A program made the position numbers and the translations under genes. A stretch of 64,000 nt of DNA from Prorocentrum cordatum. Its lineage: Eukaryota > Sar > Dinophyceae > Prorocentrales > Prorocentraceae. Below the pieces are notes generated by a model. It had not been told where the DNA came from, did no database searches, and saw only the letters and a list, made by a program, of their open reading frames with translations. Numbering within the stretch: position 1 is the first letter of the stretch; each line of letters begins with the position of its first letter. Location: contig CAUYUJ010000961.1 of the NCBI GenBank assembly GCA_963575745.1, positions 43,106-107,105 of the forward strand, given 5' to 3'. Below, piece by piece: positions 29,491-40,920 of this stretch.

Positions 29491-32400
29491 GAGCCTTCAG
29501 TGCGAAAAATCATGTTACGAGTTTTCTAGTCGAAATTTGGAAACGTGGTTTTCTCGTTATCTGGGTGCTCACTTGCGTGTTCAGAGTTCTACGAGGGTCC
29601 TGGCGGTAAGCTGATTCACGGCTTACCGCCGGCTCCCAGTTCGTTTCGAGAATGCAGATTTTCGTTCCCTGCAGTCGATCATGGCGCGTTTGATGAGGCA
29701 ATTCTTAGGGCTGCAGGTGAGTATTTCGATCAAAACATTTGGAGGAACCGACGATCTTCTAGTTCAAATTTGGGAACGCTATCTCCTCGTTTTCTGGGTG
29801 CTGATTCGCGCGTTCAGTGCTCTACGAGGGTCCTGGCGGTGAACTGGCTGACGGTTTACCGCTGGCTCCCAGTTGGCAAAACAAATCTCGACGGAAGTTT
29901 CGCATACTCTTGGTCGGTAAAACATCGATTTTTCAAAATTTGAAAATTCGTTAGAGCCTTAGTATTCTTATCATCATATTCGATCTTGTTTCCGCTCGCC
30001 ATCTCGATCTCAGGTCGATCGGGTACATATTACTGTCAACAAGCATGTTGGCGGGGTCGGCTTTTCAGCGTCATCTTGGCAGGTGCTGTCGGTTTTCTGA
30101 ACTTTACTCGAGCTTTAGCAGAGCTGCAGAGCTGCCAGGCACACCTAATCTAGAATCATCAGGCGCGCTAGTCTCAAGTATCTATTAGTCCGAACTCGGT
30201 CTGCTACCAGAGCTGGGTCCGAACAACTATTCGTACTCTGGTATTTTTCCCAGATATGTGTTGAGTTAACTCGAGCTGCAGATGAGCTGCAGAGCTGTTT
30301 GGCGCAACAATCGAAATATATCCATCAGAAGCGCTAGTCTGAAGTATCTAGATTCCTGAACTCGCTCTGTTACCAGAGCTCGGTCTGACAACTATTTGTA
30401 CTCTGCTAAGTTTTTAGGAGTGGATGATGAGTTTCTTGACTTATCTCGAGCTGCAGACGAGCTACATATCTGTTCGGCACAGCAATCGAAAGAACACCAT
30501 CGCTGGTCTCAAGTATCTAGATGTCTGACCTCGCTCTGCTACCAGAGCTGGGTCCGAAGAACTATTCGTGCTCTGCTATTTTTAAAGATGAGGTTGATTT
30601 CTTGAGATAATTCGAGCTACACAGCTGTTTGGCACAGCAATCGGAGGAACATCATCAGAAGCGCTATTTCTGAGTATCTAGACGTCTGAGATCGTTCTGC
30701 TACCAGAGCTTTTGTTTCGCACCTGTAGTCGGTTATGTCGCGCTCGCTGGTGCAATTTTGAGGTCCGTAGCTGTTGTCTTCTCATCAAAGCACTTGGCGG
30801 AGCCGGCTTCAAGTTGGTATGAAAAATTGAGTTCCGCTTCTTTTGCAACATGGTGAAACATCGACAATTCTTTTTCGGATCGATGATTTTCCTACTCAAT
30901 GTCAGATCACCCTGCGTTTGCTGGTGAAAGTCTTAGGGCTCTAGCTGCAATATTTTCTTCGATTCACTTCCAGGGGTCGACATCACAAATGAAAGTTATT
31001 GAAGGCACTCCAGATTTTCTAGAAATTTTCAGAAATTCAGTTCAGCGCAGTTTCAGCGCAATTGGAGTAGTTCTTGTCCCGTTCGCTTGGAACTGTCAGG
31101 TCCCTAGCTGCTGTATTCAAAAATAGTAGTGCTACTGGTTTTCCGTTCGAACCTAAAAGAAGGGTGTCCTCTAGTGTTCAAGCTGATCTGTGCAGGGGTG
31201 TTCTCCTTGGATACCTGAGCCACCCTGGCTCGGTAGTCGCACGGGTACATGCCTCAGCCACCCCGGCTCGGCATGATTTTTGAGCCAGCTCTGGAGGGGG
31301 CGATTGCATGCAGTATAGCATCACATCAGATGGAGTTGTTGTTGCAGGTCTGGCAGGCGTTGCCAACTGCACAGGTGTTGGAGTGGTCGCGTTTGGCGGG
31401 GAACGCTGCTCTGCGGGCAAGACTGTTCGCGCCCAGAGCGCTACGTAAACGCAAAAAAAACGTGGTTGACGGTTTACCGCCGGCACCCAGTGAGCTAAAA
31501 CCTCGTGGAGCTACTCGGTGCGAAGAGCTAGAGGACTTCGGGCGCGGGGTGGAGCTAGTTGACCGACCCGGCCAGGGCGGACAATGTGGTAACCTGGGTC
31601 GGTTTTGTCAAGATTGTGACAGATTTGACAATTTGTTTTGAGAAGCAGTACTTTTGTAACCTGTAGTAGGTTATGCAGCGTCCGCCAGTGAAATCCTCAG
31701 GTCCGTAGCTGCTGTATCACTATCAGAAGACGTGGGGTAACCGCCTTCAAGTTGGTATGAACCAAAGAGAGCCGTGGTTTTTGCAAGATTTAAGAGACTC
31801 GACAATTCGTACCTCGTAGAGCCTATTCGGTACGGTGAGCAAGAGGAATTCCGGCGCGGGGTGGAGCTAGTTGACGGACCCGGCCAGGGCGGACAACGTG
31901 GGAACTCTGGGTCGGTTGGGCGAGCATAGGATTCGACAGTTCGTTCTGAGAGCCCGTATTTTTCTCACGTGTAGTAGGTTATGCCGCGTCTTCCTGTGAG
32001 ATTCTCAGGTCCGTAGCTGCAGAATCTCTATCAGAAGACGTGAGGGGACCGACTTCATGTTGGTATGAAATTTGAGTTCTGCGGTCTTTGCAAGATTTTG
32101 ATAAAGTCGAGAATTCTTTTTAGGATCGAAGATTATTCTACTCAACGTTGGATCACGCTGCGTTTGCTGGCGAAAGTTTTCGGGCTGTACCTGCAATTTT
32201 TCCTCCGGTTCACTTCCAGGGACTGACATCAAAAATGACCGTTTTCGAAGAAACTCGAGATTTTCCGAAATTCTTAGAGATTTGGCGATTCGTGTATGGT
32301 TGCAGTTTCTCTGCAACTGGGGTAGTTCCTGTCCTCTTGGCTTGGAATCATTAGGTCTCTAGCTGCTGTATTCAAAAATTTTTGTGCAACTGACTTTCCG

Positions 32401-33235
32401 ATAGAACCCCAAAAATGATGTCCTCTAGTGTTCCAGCTGATATTCCAGGGAGCTTACTGTCTGCATTGACAGCATTGTTTTGTGTGTACGGAGCTCTACG
32501 AGGTCCCGGGCGGTAGCGTGGTGGACGGTTTACCGCCGGCACCCAGTGAGATAAAACCTCGTGGAGTTATTCGGTGCGATGAGCTAGAGGAATTCCGGCG
32601 CGGGGTGGAGTTAGTTGACCGACCCGGCCAGGGCGGACAATGTGGTAACTTGGGTCGGTTTTTCAAGATTGTGAGAGATTTGAGAATTTGTTTGGAGAAG
32701 CAGTATGTTTGTTACCTGTAGTAGGTTTTGTCGCGTCCGCCAGTGAAGTTCTCAGGTCCGTAGCTGCTGTATTAATATCAAATGGCGTAGGGTAGCCGCC
32801 TTCAATTTGGTATGAACAATAGAAGACCGTGGTTTGTGCAGGATGTCAAGAGATTCGACAATGCGTACCTTGTAGAGCTCTTCGGTGCGTTAAGCAAGAG
32901 GAATTCCGGCGCGGGGTGGAGCTAGTTGACGGACCTGCCAGGGTGGACAATGCGGGAACTCTGGGTCGGTTGGGCGAGCATTGTGAGAGATGTGACAATT
33001 CGTTATGGGAGCCTGTATTTGTTTCACGTGTAGTAGGTTCTGCCGCGTTTGCCTGTGAGAGTCTCAGGTCCGTAGCTGCAGTATTACTATCAAAAGACCG
33101 GCTTCAAGTTGGTATGAAAAAGTTTTTTCTGCGATCTTTGCAAGACTTTGGGTAACATCGACAATTCTTTGTAGGATCGAATATTATCTACTCAACATTG
33201 GATCACGCAGCGTTTGCTGGTGAAAGTCTTAGGAG
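29491..33235 (+). repeat. Diverged satellite and hairpin leaders
   Basis: Hairpins at 29,585-29,640, 29,820-29,873 and 32,489-32,547 alternate with diverged monomers (29,980-30,720) and repeated leaders (about 31,500-31,800, 31,830-32,100, 32,550-32,810, 32,870-33,110). The leaders share GAATTCCGGCGCGGGGTGGA, GACCCGGCCAGGGCGGACAA and CAGGTCCGTAGCTGC. Blocks at ~30,890-31,195 and ~32,140-32,460 are copies of each other (GTGTCCTCTAGTGTTC, CAGCTGAT). No gene is seen. Confidence 0.75.
31196..31460 (+). mobile_element. Poly(A)-ended fragment inserted in a hairpin loop (third retro-insertion)
   Basis: Comparison with the uninterrupted copy at ~32,394-32,547 shows that foreign sequence replaces the left half of a hairpin. 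It ends in A8 (31,453-31,460), followed directly by CGTGGTTGACGGTTTACCGC, the loop and right arm. A stem (GCTCTG 31,408 / CAGAGC 31,434) precedes the poly(A). This arrangement matches LINE-A's 3' end. No coding domain can be assigned to the fragment, and the left target duplication is not seen. Confidence 0.5.
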
Positions 33236-33568
33236 GCGCGGAGGAGGTCCGCGCCAGACATAATGACATACGTGCAAAGACGTTTGGCGTGCAACTACGA
33301 AACTGCCAGCTCCTGGTACTTTTGCGCTGAAGGTATTCCGATGGAGCTTAGCGGTGACACCCAGGCCGTTATTAGTTGGTTGTTGGGGCTGTATTGATGC
33401 GCTGCGCAGGTTTAATGCGACGCGATGGCGTGCTTGTAGGAAATCAGATAGAAACTGATGTGTCATTGCCAGATTGTCGAACCCCCGCCTGCCTGGGGCC
33501 ATGAACCTTGGAAGTTGCTGTAAAGGGGGGTAAGCGCAATTGCTTGCGCTCAATCTTGGAAGGCTCGT
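33236..33568. other. Unassigned 330 bp
   Basis: The satellite ends near GGAGGCGCGGAGGAGGTCCG. I see no gene, repeat or domain in this stretch. Confidence 0.5.
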
Positions 33569-33877
33569 ATGGGCCAGACTCTTCTCTCTTTTGATCCACG
33601 TGTAAAGTGCAGGTCGAAATCAAGCATAAATGGGGTCTGGGTCTACTTTGGCGGTGGCAGATCCTCGCGTGGTGTTGGCTGTGGCTGGGCGATTGACTTC
33701 TTCGTACTACCTCGCACTGCTACCCATCTCTCTCGTGCGTCGTGCTTTTTTGGTATAGCCTCAGAGGCATTTGCCGCTCTGCACCTTTGCGCGGTTAGGC
33801 GAGCTGAGCTTTTGTCCAGCAAGTACCTCGCTGAAGGCGTGGGGCATATCCTGCATCTTGCTGGAAGTGCTCTGTAG
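33569..33877 (+). pseudogene. Possible 3' remnant of a permuted-RNase H LINE ORF2
   Basis: A 102-aa frame encodes NGVWVYFGGGRSSRGVGCGW and, later, GIASEAFAALHLCAVRRAEL. This resembles the last half-domain of LINE-A (LRGSFDGGVCAQGVGVGWF then DAELSGLEGLLRAA), with the first Asp replaced by Gly. The frame ends about 35 codons after the AEL-like motif, roughly as ORF2 does. The match is short and the identification tentative. Confidence 0.4.
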
Positions 33878-34779
33878 CTACGGACCTGTGACCTGGGCGG
33901 GCTTGGTTCTCCAGGCCTGTTGGATCCGAGCAAAGCGAGAAGCCCGTGCGCCACCTGCGCTGTGCTACGCACTCTCCTGCCGTGATGCCGTGTTTTTTTT
34001 TCTGCCTCGCTCCACCTCGCCCCGCATCCGGAGTGCTTTGGCCGCCCGTCCCGCGGAGCCGCTTGCCTCCATTGCTTGGGCTTCGTACAGCAGCTGCAGC
34101 GCCCGCAGTCGCTGGCCCTGCGCCGCCGCCCTCTTTCTGTCCGTCGGCTACTTGGTCTTCAGCCGCAGTGGCCTGCCACTCCTGCCTGCCCGGGCCTCGC
34201 CCGTTCTTCGGCTGCGGGGCCCCGCTTTGGGGGCGCTGCGACGTCGCCCCGCGGCCGCCGCCGGCGTGGACCTCAGCCAGGCCACCCCCTGCCCTTCAGC
34301 GATTTCCCGCCGCGTGAGCGGGCCTTGCGCACCCCCCCCCCTTTCCCTCCCTCCCGCGGCCGTCCGCCTTCCCTCCTCTCCCTCCTTGCGTGCGGGCTCA
34401 TTCGTGACCTCGTGCCTGGCGTCGCTCGGGCGCGCGTGCGGATTGCCCATGCTGCGCTGCGTCGGGACAAATATAGTACGTTTCCTGGGGTGTTTGCGTT
34501 GGGAAGCGAAGGACCCTGAATTTCGACGTCGTGTTGGTTCAGGACGTCGACCCCGTGACGTCTGGTCCCCTTCCCCGGTCCAGGGGCCCAGTGGCGGATC
34601 CCCGAGACCGAATTCTGCCAGACATTGTCCGCCGTGGTTCCCGCCGTGTTTCTCGCACCATCAGGCACGCAACTTTGTTTGTTTCATTTTGGCAGCCTTT
34701 GCCGTGTGGTTCCTTGCTGGTCATCGTCCGGTGGAAAGAATTTTGCGAGGCGGTTGAAACACCAAAAATGGTTTCAGGA
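33878..34779. other. GC-rich region without recognised features
   Basis: There are long GC-rich open frames in several frames on both strands (for example + strand to 34,757) with Pro/Arg/Ala/Ser-rich translations and no domain. They look like composition artefacts. No repeat is evident. Confidence 0.5.
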
Positions 34780-34920
34780 GAGACACAATGAATCGTCGAT
34801 TCCCCCGAAGGGAAGATATGGGAAATGGGGGGAGGCCAGAAGCCCAGAAACTGTTGGGAAATATGGGGAATCCTCTTATCTGTGTCTCTCTATTTGTGTG
34901 CCCCGGGGCTCCTTCACGCG
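34780..34920 (+). repeat. Dispersed ~150-bp repeat, copy 1
   Basis: It contains GACACAATGAATCGTCGATT, ATATGGGAAATGGGGGGAGG, AGAAGCCCAGAAACTGTTGG and TTATCTGTGTCTCTCTATTT, then TGTGTGCCCCGGGGCTCCTT. It matches the copies at 35,108 and 36,372. Confidence 0.8.
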
Positions 34921-35107
34921 CTGGGTGCCGCCGCTGGTCCGATGGTTGCCGAGCGTGTGGGCGGACTCGCGCGAGGGTGCCGCGGGTCGCGCTGGGGCCA
35001 GGCCCACCGCCGGGCGCGCCCCGCTCTCTGCAGAGGACCTCGTGCAGCAGCAGCGCCCGGTGCGCTGAATTTCCTCTTCGTCTTCCCGCCTTCTGCAGTT
35101 CTCAGGA

Positions 35108-35270
35108 GGGGGAAAAACACAGAGACACAATCAGTCGTCGATTCCCATGAAAAGGTGGGGAAATATGGGCAGTGGTCTGGAAGACAAAAGCCCAGAACAT
35201 CTGTGAAACTATGGGGAATCCTGGGCTTTGTGTGTGTACTCATTTGTGTGTCCCTGGGCCCCTTGAAGTT
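35108..35270 (+). repeat. Dispersed ~150-bp repeat, copy 2
   Basis: It starts GGGGGAAAAACACAGAGACA and has ATCAGTCGTCGATTCC, GGAAGACAAAAGCCCAGAAC, ACTATGGGGAATCCTGGG and TGTGTGTCCCTGGGCCCCTT. It has the same order of blocks as copies 1 and 3. Confidence 0.8.
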
Positions 35271-36120
35271 CCCCGAACCGCAGTGGAGGAAAAGGTACCG
35301 ACGCCGCTACCCGTTGCCGGTTTTGCCCTGCGTGGGCCTTCCGGGAGGCCTGTGAATCCACGGTTGGGGTCGCCCCGGGTTGCGGCCAGCACGCACTCGG
35401 GGAGGGGTCCGGGGAGCAGTCGTGCCGTCACGCGGCTCCCCCACCGTCCCCATTGCACCTTCCCCCAGTTCCCCCAGGCGAGCGCAGATAGCCGCGCTTC
35501 GCGCCCCGCAGCCTCCAGAGGGGCGGCGCGAGGGCGCGAAGGGAGCCGCGCGTCGCGCGTCTCCGGGCGCGGTGTGCGAAGTTCGGTGGCCTAGCTTGCC
35601 CCCCCCCTCCTGCCAATCCTCCCCCTGTTCTTCCGCTCCCCGATCGCCCTCCCTCTCGTCCCTCCTCCCATCCTCGTCAACCGTTTCACCCTCTTCCCAT
35701 CCCGCTCAGGCAGGCCAGCTCTCCCCGGTTCTGCCTTTTACAAGGCCCTGCCCCTCGCGCCACCCCCTTGCGCGCGCCACCGAACACGGCATGATTCCGC
35801 AATGAGTGGATGCGAAAGGCCTGTGATGAATGCGCACCTGCCAGGCGACATGCTCTGGAACTGCACCACTAACATGTCAGCATGCAGGACTTGAAGGCAC
35901 GAGACAGCCCGCGCCTGTCCAGCATCGCAGCGCGCTTAAGCTACAATGGCTGACACCGCTTTCTTCAATTCAGCGTACGTCCTGATGCCACACCCGACAA
36001 GGCCTTTCCAAAAGCAGGGCACGCTAGCACTCCGCCTACAGAGATCCCAGTCCAGCTGTGCCCAGCATCGGTGCATATTCCAGCCCAGCAACTTAACCAT
36101 TAAGCGTCACAGCCCCAATC
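35271..36120. other. GC-rich unassigned DNA
   Basis: The stretch is Pro/Ser/Arg-rich in all frames up to ~35,800, then plain sequence. No domain, RNA gene or repeat is recognised. Confidence 0.5.
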
Positions 36121-36249
36121 CTGGGAGGAGGATGGGAGGAGGATGGGAGGAGGATGGGAGGAGAATGGGAGGAGGATGGGAGGAGGAGGAGGAGGAGGAG
36201 GAGGAGGAGGAGGAGGAGGAGGAGGAGGAGGAGGAGGAGGAGGAGGAGA
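36121..36249. repeat. GGA-type microsatellite
   Basis: About five units of a 12-15-bp GGGAGGAGGAT motif lead into a nearly pure (GGA)n run to 36,249. Gly/Glu/Arg homopolymer ORFs over it are artefacts. Confidence 0.9.
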
Positions 36250-36371
36250 CTGGGCCTCTTACAAGGCAGGGGCCTTGCTGGAATGGCCCGGGGCTTCTCA
36301 GAGGCCCTCGCCCTCTCCGACGCTCCCCCGCCTTCTTAGGAAGGCTGCCCCTCGCGCCACTCCCTCTTTCA

Positions 36372-36540
36372 AGAGGGAAAAACACACAGACACAATGAAT
36401 TGTCGATTCTCCAGAAATTATGGGAAAACATGGGAAGTGGGGGGGAAGACACAAGCCGAGAACATATGGAAACTATGGGGAGTCTGGTTATTTATGTCTA
36501 TTGATTTGTGTGTCCCAGGGCCCCTTCACTCTTGCGCGCC
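36372..36540 (+). repeat. Dispersed ~150-bp repeat, copy 3
   Basis: AGAGGGAAAAACACACAGAC, ATGAATTGTCGATTC, GGAAGACACAAGCCGAGAAC, AACTATGGGGAGTCTGG and TTGTGTGTCCCAGGGCCCCT parallel copies 1 and 2. The 5' block (GGGAAAAACACACAGACACA) is shared with copy 2. Confidence 0.8.
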
Positions 36541-38980
36541 GCCCGAAAATATGCTCCACCCTCCACGTCGGAGTCTTGGCATGGCGCAGTTCGCAGCTTT
36601 TCCGGCACAAAATTAGCTGTTTGAAGCAATTTGCAGATGAAGGCGCTGTAAGGCGCCAGGCTGCATCCTCCGCTTGCTAGCCTTTTGTTCGGCACCAAAT
36701 GCTGAGAGATCGCCGACGTCCACACTCAGACACTGCGACGCATTTCTCTGATGCTGACTGCTTTGGGGCGTTCATGCCATTAGAAGCAGAAACAACGGTA
36801 TAAACATGCACTTCCGGAGTGCCACGCGGATTTTTTCGGATATGAGATGAGAGGGGGTCCCAGCGCCGATCCAAAAAAATCCGCGCGGACATCCGAAAGT
36901 TTACGTTTATGCAGTTTTTTCTTCTTCTAGTCGTGGCTTGTGTGGACTCTGCGATTGTGCACCTGGAGGGGACTATCTAGCCGCCTGCGGCAAGCCCCGC
37001 CACTGACCAGACGACCAAGCGTCTTCCCAATATGAATGCAGGATAGCTCTGCAACTGGTCCACCATGGTTTTGCCATCGTTCTACCATGTTTTTTCTCTT
37101 TATGTGTGCTTGTACGGGCCCTCAGGACGTGCGTGGGCCGTTTCGGGTGCGATGGTCCCTCCGAACTCTTTCGAAGAAGCTCAGTTGAACCATTTTGGGG
37201 CAGCTTGGAGGGGTCTCGGTGCTCCTTCCAGCCGACACTTCGGCCTACCTCATGTCGTTTTGGAGGCGTTCTGTGGCGGTCCCGGGCGGTGCGGTTCTGG
37301 AATCGTCTCGAGCCGTCTTTGCGGCCGTCCTGGGGGGGCCGTTTCGGGCCTCTTGGGGTCCAGCAGTTCGTAGTAATTCCAGCCGATGGGGGGTCGGGGC
37401 TCTCGGATATCCTGCCGCCCTCGGAACTCTCTCACAACTACACGAGCCTTGTAGGACATCTCACCGCGTGCTCTAGGCACGCGCTGTGGCTTCCTTTGGG
37501 CTCGCTTGGGACGTCTTCGATGAAGAGGGAGTCCTAGGGCCGCCTGGAAGGTGGGTGGGCGCCGCCTCGGGGCGGTGCTGGTTTTATTCCGGGAGTCCCA
37601 GAGACTGTCTCGAGGCCGCGAGGAGTGCGAGGAAGGACGCGGCCGAACGGGCGGATCTTCGGAGCTGGGGTGCACCACGCAGGGAGGGGTCGCCCTCGGG
37701 GTGGGGGTCGGCTTCGGAAGGCAACGGAGACCTTACCCGTCCATGCCGGGAGCACTTCGACACGCCCCAGCGTGACCAGGGGGCACGGTGGCGGGCCAGA
37801 GGCTCCTCGTGGAGAACGCGCGGCTGCGGGCGCGACTGGCATCCCCAGGAGCCCACCCGGGCACCCTGCCTTTGCCCGCGAGGCAAGGATGCTGCAGGCG
37901 TTGGGGCAGCACGTGCGCACCACTCAGCAGTCTTATGACCACACGCGGCATTCACTCGGGTGTACATGCATTTTGTTTGCGTTGGCAATGTTTTCCCGCG
38001 TGATGCCGGGGCGCATTCTGGCATGACGCGCGTGGATCAGAGCACGAGGCTTTTGCATGCGTGCGCTGCCTCCTTCATCCTTCGACTTGGCTGCTGTGTC
38101 CCGCCCTCCTTGTAGAGAGTGTGGCCGCAGGGGTGTACCTCCTGACCCGTGATCCTTCTTTCTGCCAGTTGTCCCCTGCCTCGTGGTGAAGAGAATTAGG
38201 GTTGTTCATCTACCGCGCCTGGTGTAGGGCCCCTCGGGATATCCCACAGGAGGGCCAGTGTCATAGCGGACCATCGAGCATCGTAGTAGTGCCCTCACTG
38301 ACGAATACGTCTGCGTCCTCTAGAAGGGACACGCGTTCGCACGTCGTTCTGGGTTCGGGCTGTGTGCGCTGGCGCAGCATGTTGTAGTCGAGGGTGCGGT
38401 GAGACGTAGTGTACGAGCTGTTGAAATGCGATGTAGCGCGATGGTACACGCATTGAGGGGGCATGCATTAGCTGTACATCATATTGATGTTTTGCCATGA
38501 TGTTGCATCCAGGAGTGCGTCCCATGTACAAGGGCGATGAATCTGGAGAGGAATGCGCTTTGATTTCTTCTTCCTAGCAAGGCTTGGCGTGTCTGCCTGG
38601 ATTGAATGTGTGCAACTTGCTTTTGTCAGTTCGGATCTGTTGGCCATGGTTCGATCTTGTGTGGTTCCAGCTGCGTGGACACATTGGCCTGTTTTTTCGA
38701 GCCAGTCTGCGCTGCTTGTCCTTCTGCCCGCAACGCTGATCTGCAGGCCGCTGGCCCCTCCGCCTTCAACGCCCCGAGCACCGGCTCCTGTTCGAGCTCT
38801 GCACGCAGAAGCCGCATCTCGAGGTTCGGGACTTTATCTTCCACATTCCAGGGCGGCCTGACAAGCGGGGACTTGGTGCGCGTGTTCTGGCCCCACATTG
38901 AGCAGGTGAGCTTTAGTCGAACTTGAGATCTCCTTTTCCTTCTCCTCTTCCTCTTCCTCCTTTCTCCTCCTGGCTCAAGC
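36541..38980. other. Unassigned 2.4 kb
   Basis: The open frames are short with no recognised domain. 37,130-37,440 shows irregular short-range similarity (GGTCCC- and CTCGGAACTCT-like phrases). The 38,930-38,975 stretch is (CTT/CCT)-rich. No gene can be supported. Confidence 0.5.
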
Positions 38981-39396
38981 TACGGCGGCCTGCGCATGCG
39001 TGCCCAGCTCTTCGCGCCGTGGGTGCTCGAGGCGATGAGGCTCTGCATGCCGCCGTGCGGCCTCGCGGAAGAGAAGGACTGGCTGAACAGCTGCAGCGTG
39101 AATGTGTATGAGAGCAGAAGGCATTCGGTAGCCTGGCACGCGGACGACGAGAGCCTCCTCTAGGGCATGCTACAGGACTGCCACATCATCTCACCTCCCC
39201 TGGTGTCTACCCGCAATTTCGAGGTGATCGCCTCCAGCAGGCGGCCGGGCAACACCGAGGCGAGCAGGCCACGCTTGGTGTCCAGCGACCTGTGCACCAT
39301 CGAGGGCATGACGCAGCGCCCCTACGTGCACAGGGTGCCGGAGGAGAGGGGCGCCCGTGGCCCCCGGTCGCGCGTGAGCCTTGCTTGGAGGTGGGT
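38981..39396 (+). pseudogene. AlkB-like 2-oxoglutarate/Fe(II) dioxygenase pseudogene
   Basis: One frame reads YGGLRMRAQLFAPWVLEAM, then NSCSVNVYESRRHSVAWHAD-DE, then TAG (39,161-39,163). The same frame continues with CHIISPPLVSTRNFEV, LVSSDLCTIEGMTQRPYVHR-VP and GPRSRVSLAWRW. These are AlkB family blocks in order: N.Y....SVAWHaDDE (Fe-binding His and Asp), SLG..R.FE, GDLc.MeGmTQ, the distal His in YVHRVP, and the 2-oxoglutarate-binding Arg region PRSRVSLAWRW. The in-frame TAG and the altered SLG segment indicate decay. The N-terminus and any introns are not identified. Functional relatives repair alkylated nucleic acids. Confidence 0.75.
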
Positions 39397-39984
39397 CGGA
39401 CTCCACGAGGAGCGATGCTCGACGACGGGCACGGCCGGGGGCGTATCCCCGCCGCCCGTGAACAGGCAGAGATCGGCAAGCGGCCTCTCGTCGACTTGTT
39501 CTCCCAGGGGAGCTTGAACGACACTGAGGACGAAGAGAAAGCGGAGGAGAAGGAGGACCCCAGGCCAGACGTGACGGACTCGTGCGACAATGTGATCGGC
39601 TTCGACCTGAAGGTCGGACGTTTCCTGCGCTCTGAGGCTCGATGCGGGTTGTTGGCCCGCATAATCGGAGAGGCAAGTCACGCAGGGCCAACCATGCCAG
39701 TGCAGGGATTTTCCCCACCCCCGAAGAGTACGGGAGCCCAGGGCAAGAGCAATCGGCCAGGTAGCACCGACATCGTTTCCGAAGAGGCGTTGTTCAGCTT
39801 CGCTGCTCGGAGCTCAGGAGTTTTAGTTCATCATGTTCTTGTTGCTCCTGAGTGGCGCGACCAACTACCAAAAAACCCATGCACACATTGTAACGATGAT
39901 TCTGATACATTTCTGCAGCGTGCAGCGTAAGGGCCTGGGAGCAGATGTCTTGAAGGAAGATCTGCCCCTGTTCTGAAAGAGGCT
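39397..39984 (+). other. Unassigned open frame with GEASHAGP motif
   Basis: A frame open over 39,292-39,930 includes LLARIIGEASHAGPTMPVQ. GEAS(H/N)xGP occurs at the start of retroelement-related proteins in dinoflagellates as I recall, but nothing else confirms this. Treat it as a possible retroelement scrap. Confidence 0.25.
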
Positions 39985-40920
39985 ATGAGAGAACGCAGAG
40001 TTGCTGAACGTGTTTTTGCCGTGGAAATTGTGAAAAGCCCGTCAAGATTCTACGGACAAGTTCTGAATGCGTTGTCTGCGACATCACCTGGCTTGTTTTT
40101 GAAACGATTCTGCAATGCATCGCAGGAACTGCAAATCTTAAGCCGGCCAGGTGGGTGGCAGGATCTCCGGAACCACACTTCGCCATCGTACTTGTATGTG
40201 TTTTCGTGGATGGGCATTGGGTCCAGCTCGTCATTCTTGAGGTCCCTGTGACAACGCACGAAATTTTGAATGGGGAAGGGACACCCCAATAATGTCATAT
40301 GCAAGTCGGCTCTTTCGGCAAACTCTCCGTTGAAGGCCCGCGGAGATTATCTGAACTTGAGACTGCGCTTAAACGGTCGGGAATCCACGCCTGCTTGCGA
40401 CAGCACAACGATCGCATGCATCGCTACGTGCTGACAGGCATACCAGACATCATCCAGGCTATAAAGGCGCATGCGCTCTGGCGGGTCGCTGGTATGGGGA
40501 GCTGATTCCCACGGGCAGCTGCGCATGCAAATCTTCAATCCCAGTGAACATACCAGACCATTGCTCCTTCACTTGGCACCAATTGCGATTCAAGATGGCG
40601 TTCGTCGCATGCAAGAGTTTAAGCATTGTCTGATCTTCAAAGGGAACGTCGCATCGTTAGAACATGCTCTTGCTCGAGTATATTTTTTTGTCACAGCCGC
40701 CTCTCCGCTGATGCACTTTGGGTAATTCGGATGATCGCCGAAACTGGTTGCACGATGCAGTTGCTTGGCTTTTGCCCCTCAGCGGGCGTGTTGCCAAAGA
40801 GTTGCTTCCGCTTGCGTGCCCGCGTTGATCAGATTTATCATGTCGATGGGGTGCAAGGGTTTCTTTCTTTCTTGGGCGTGTGCGCGTGTGAAGTGCACGT
40901 CCATTGTAAAAATTACTAAG
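39985..40920 (+). pseudogene. Decayed coding remnant of unknown family
   Basis: Successive frames give protein-like stretches: AMRERRVAERVFAVEIVKSP; then HFAIVLVCVFVDGHWVQLVI and LEVPVTTHEIL in another frame (~40,180-40,270); then LSELETALKRSGIHACLRQH and YVLTGIPDIIQAIKAHALW (~40,330-40,490); then HLAPIAIQDGVRRMQEF. The HWVQLVILEV block looks like part of a folded domain. The frame jumps suggest a pseudogene, perhaps from a retroelement. I do not recognise the family. Confidence 0.35.

Noticed and set aside
33771-34757. 328-codon plus-strand ORF
   Set aside because: GC-rich DNA with overlapping ORFs on both strands; Pro/Arg/Ser-rich translation with no domain.
38972-38980. Relic dinoflagellate spliced leader upstream of the AlkB-like frame (TGGCTCAAG)
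   Set aside because: Only nine bases match the 3' end of the leader; the preceding sequence is a CCT-rich tract. Chance cannot be excluded.
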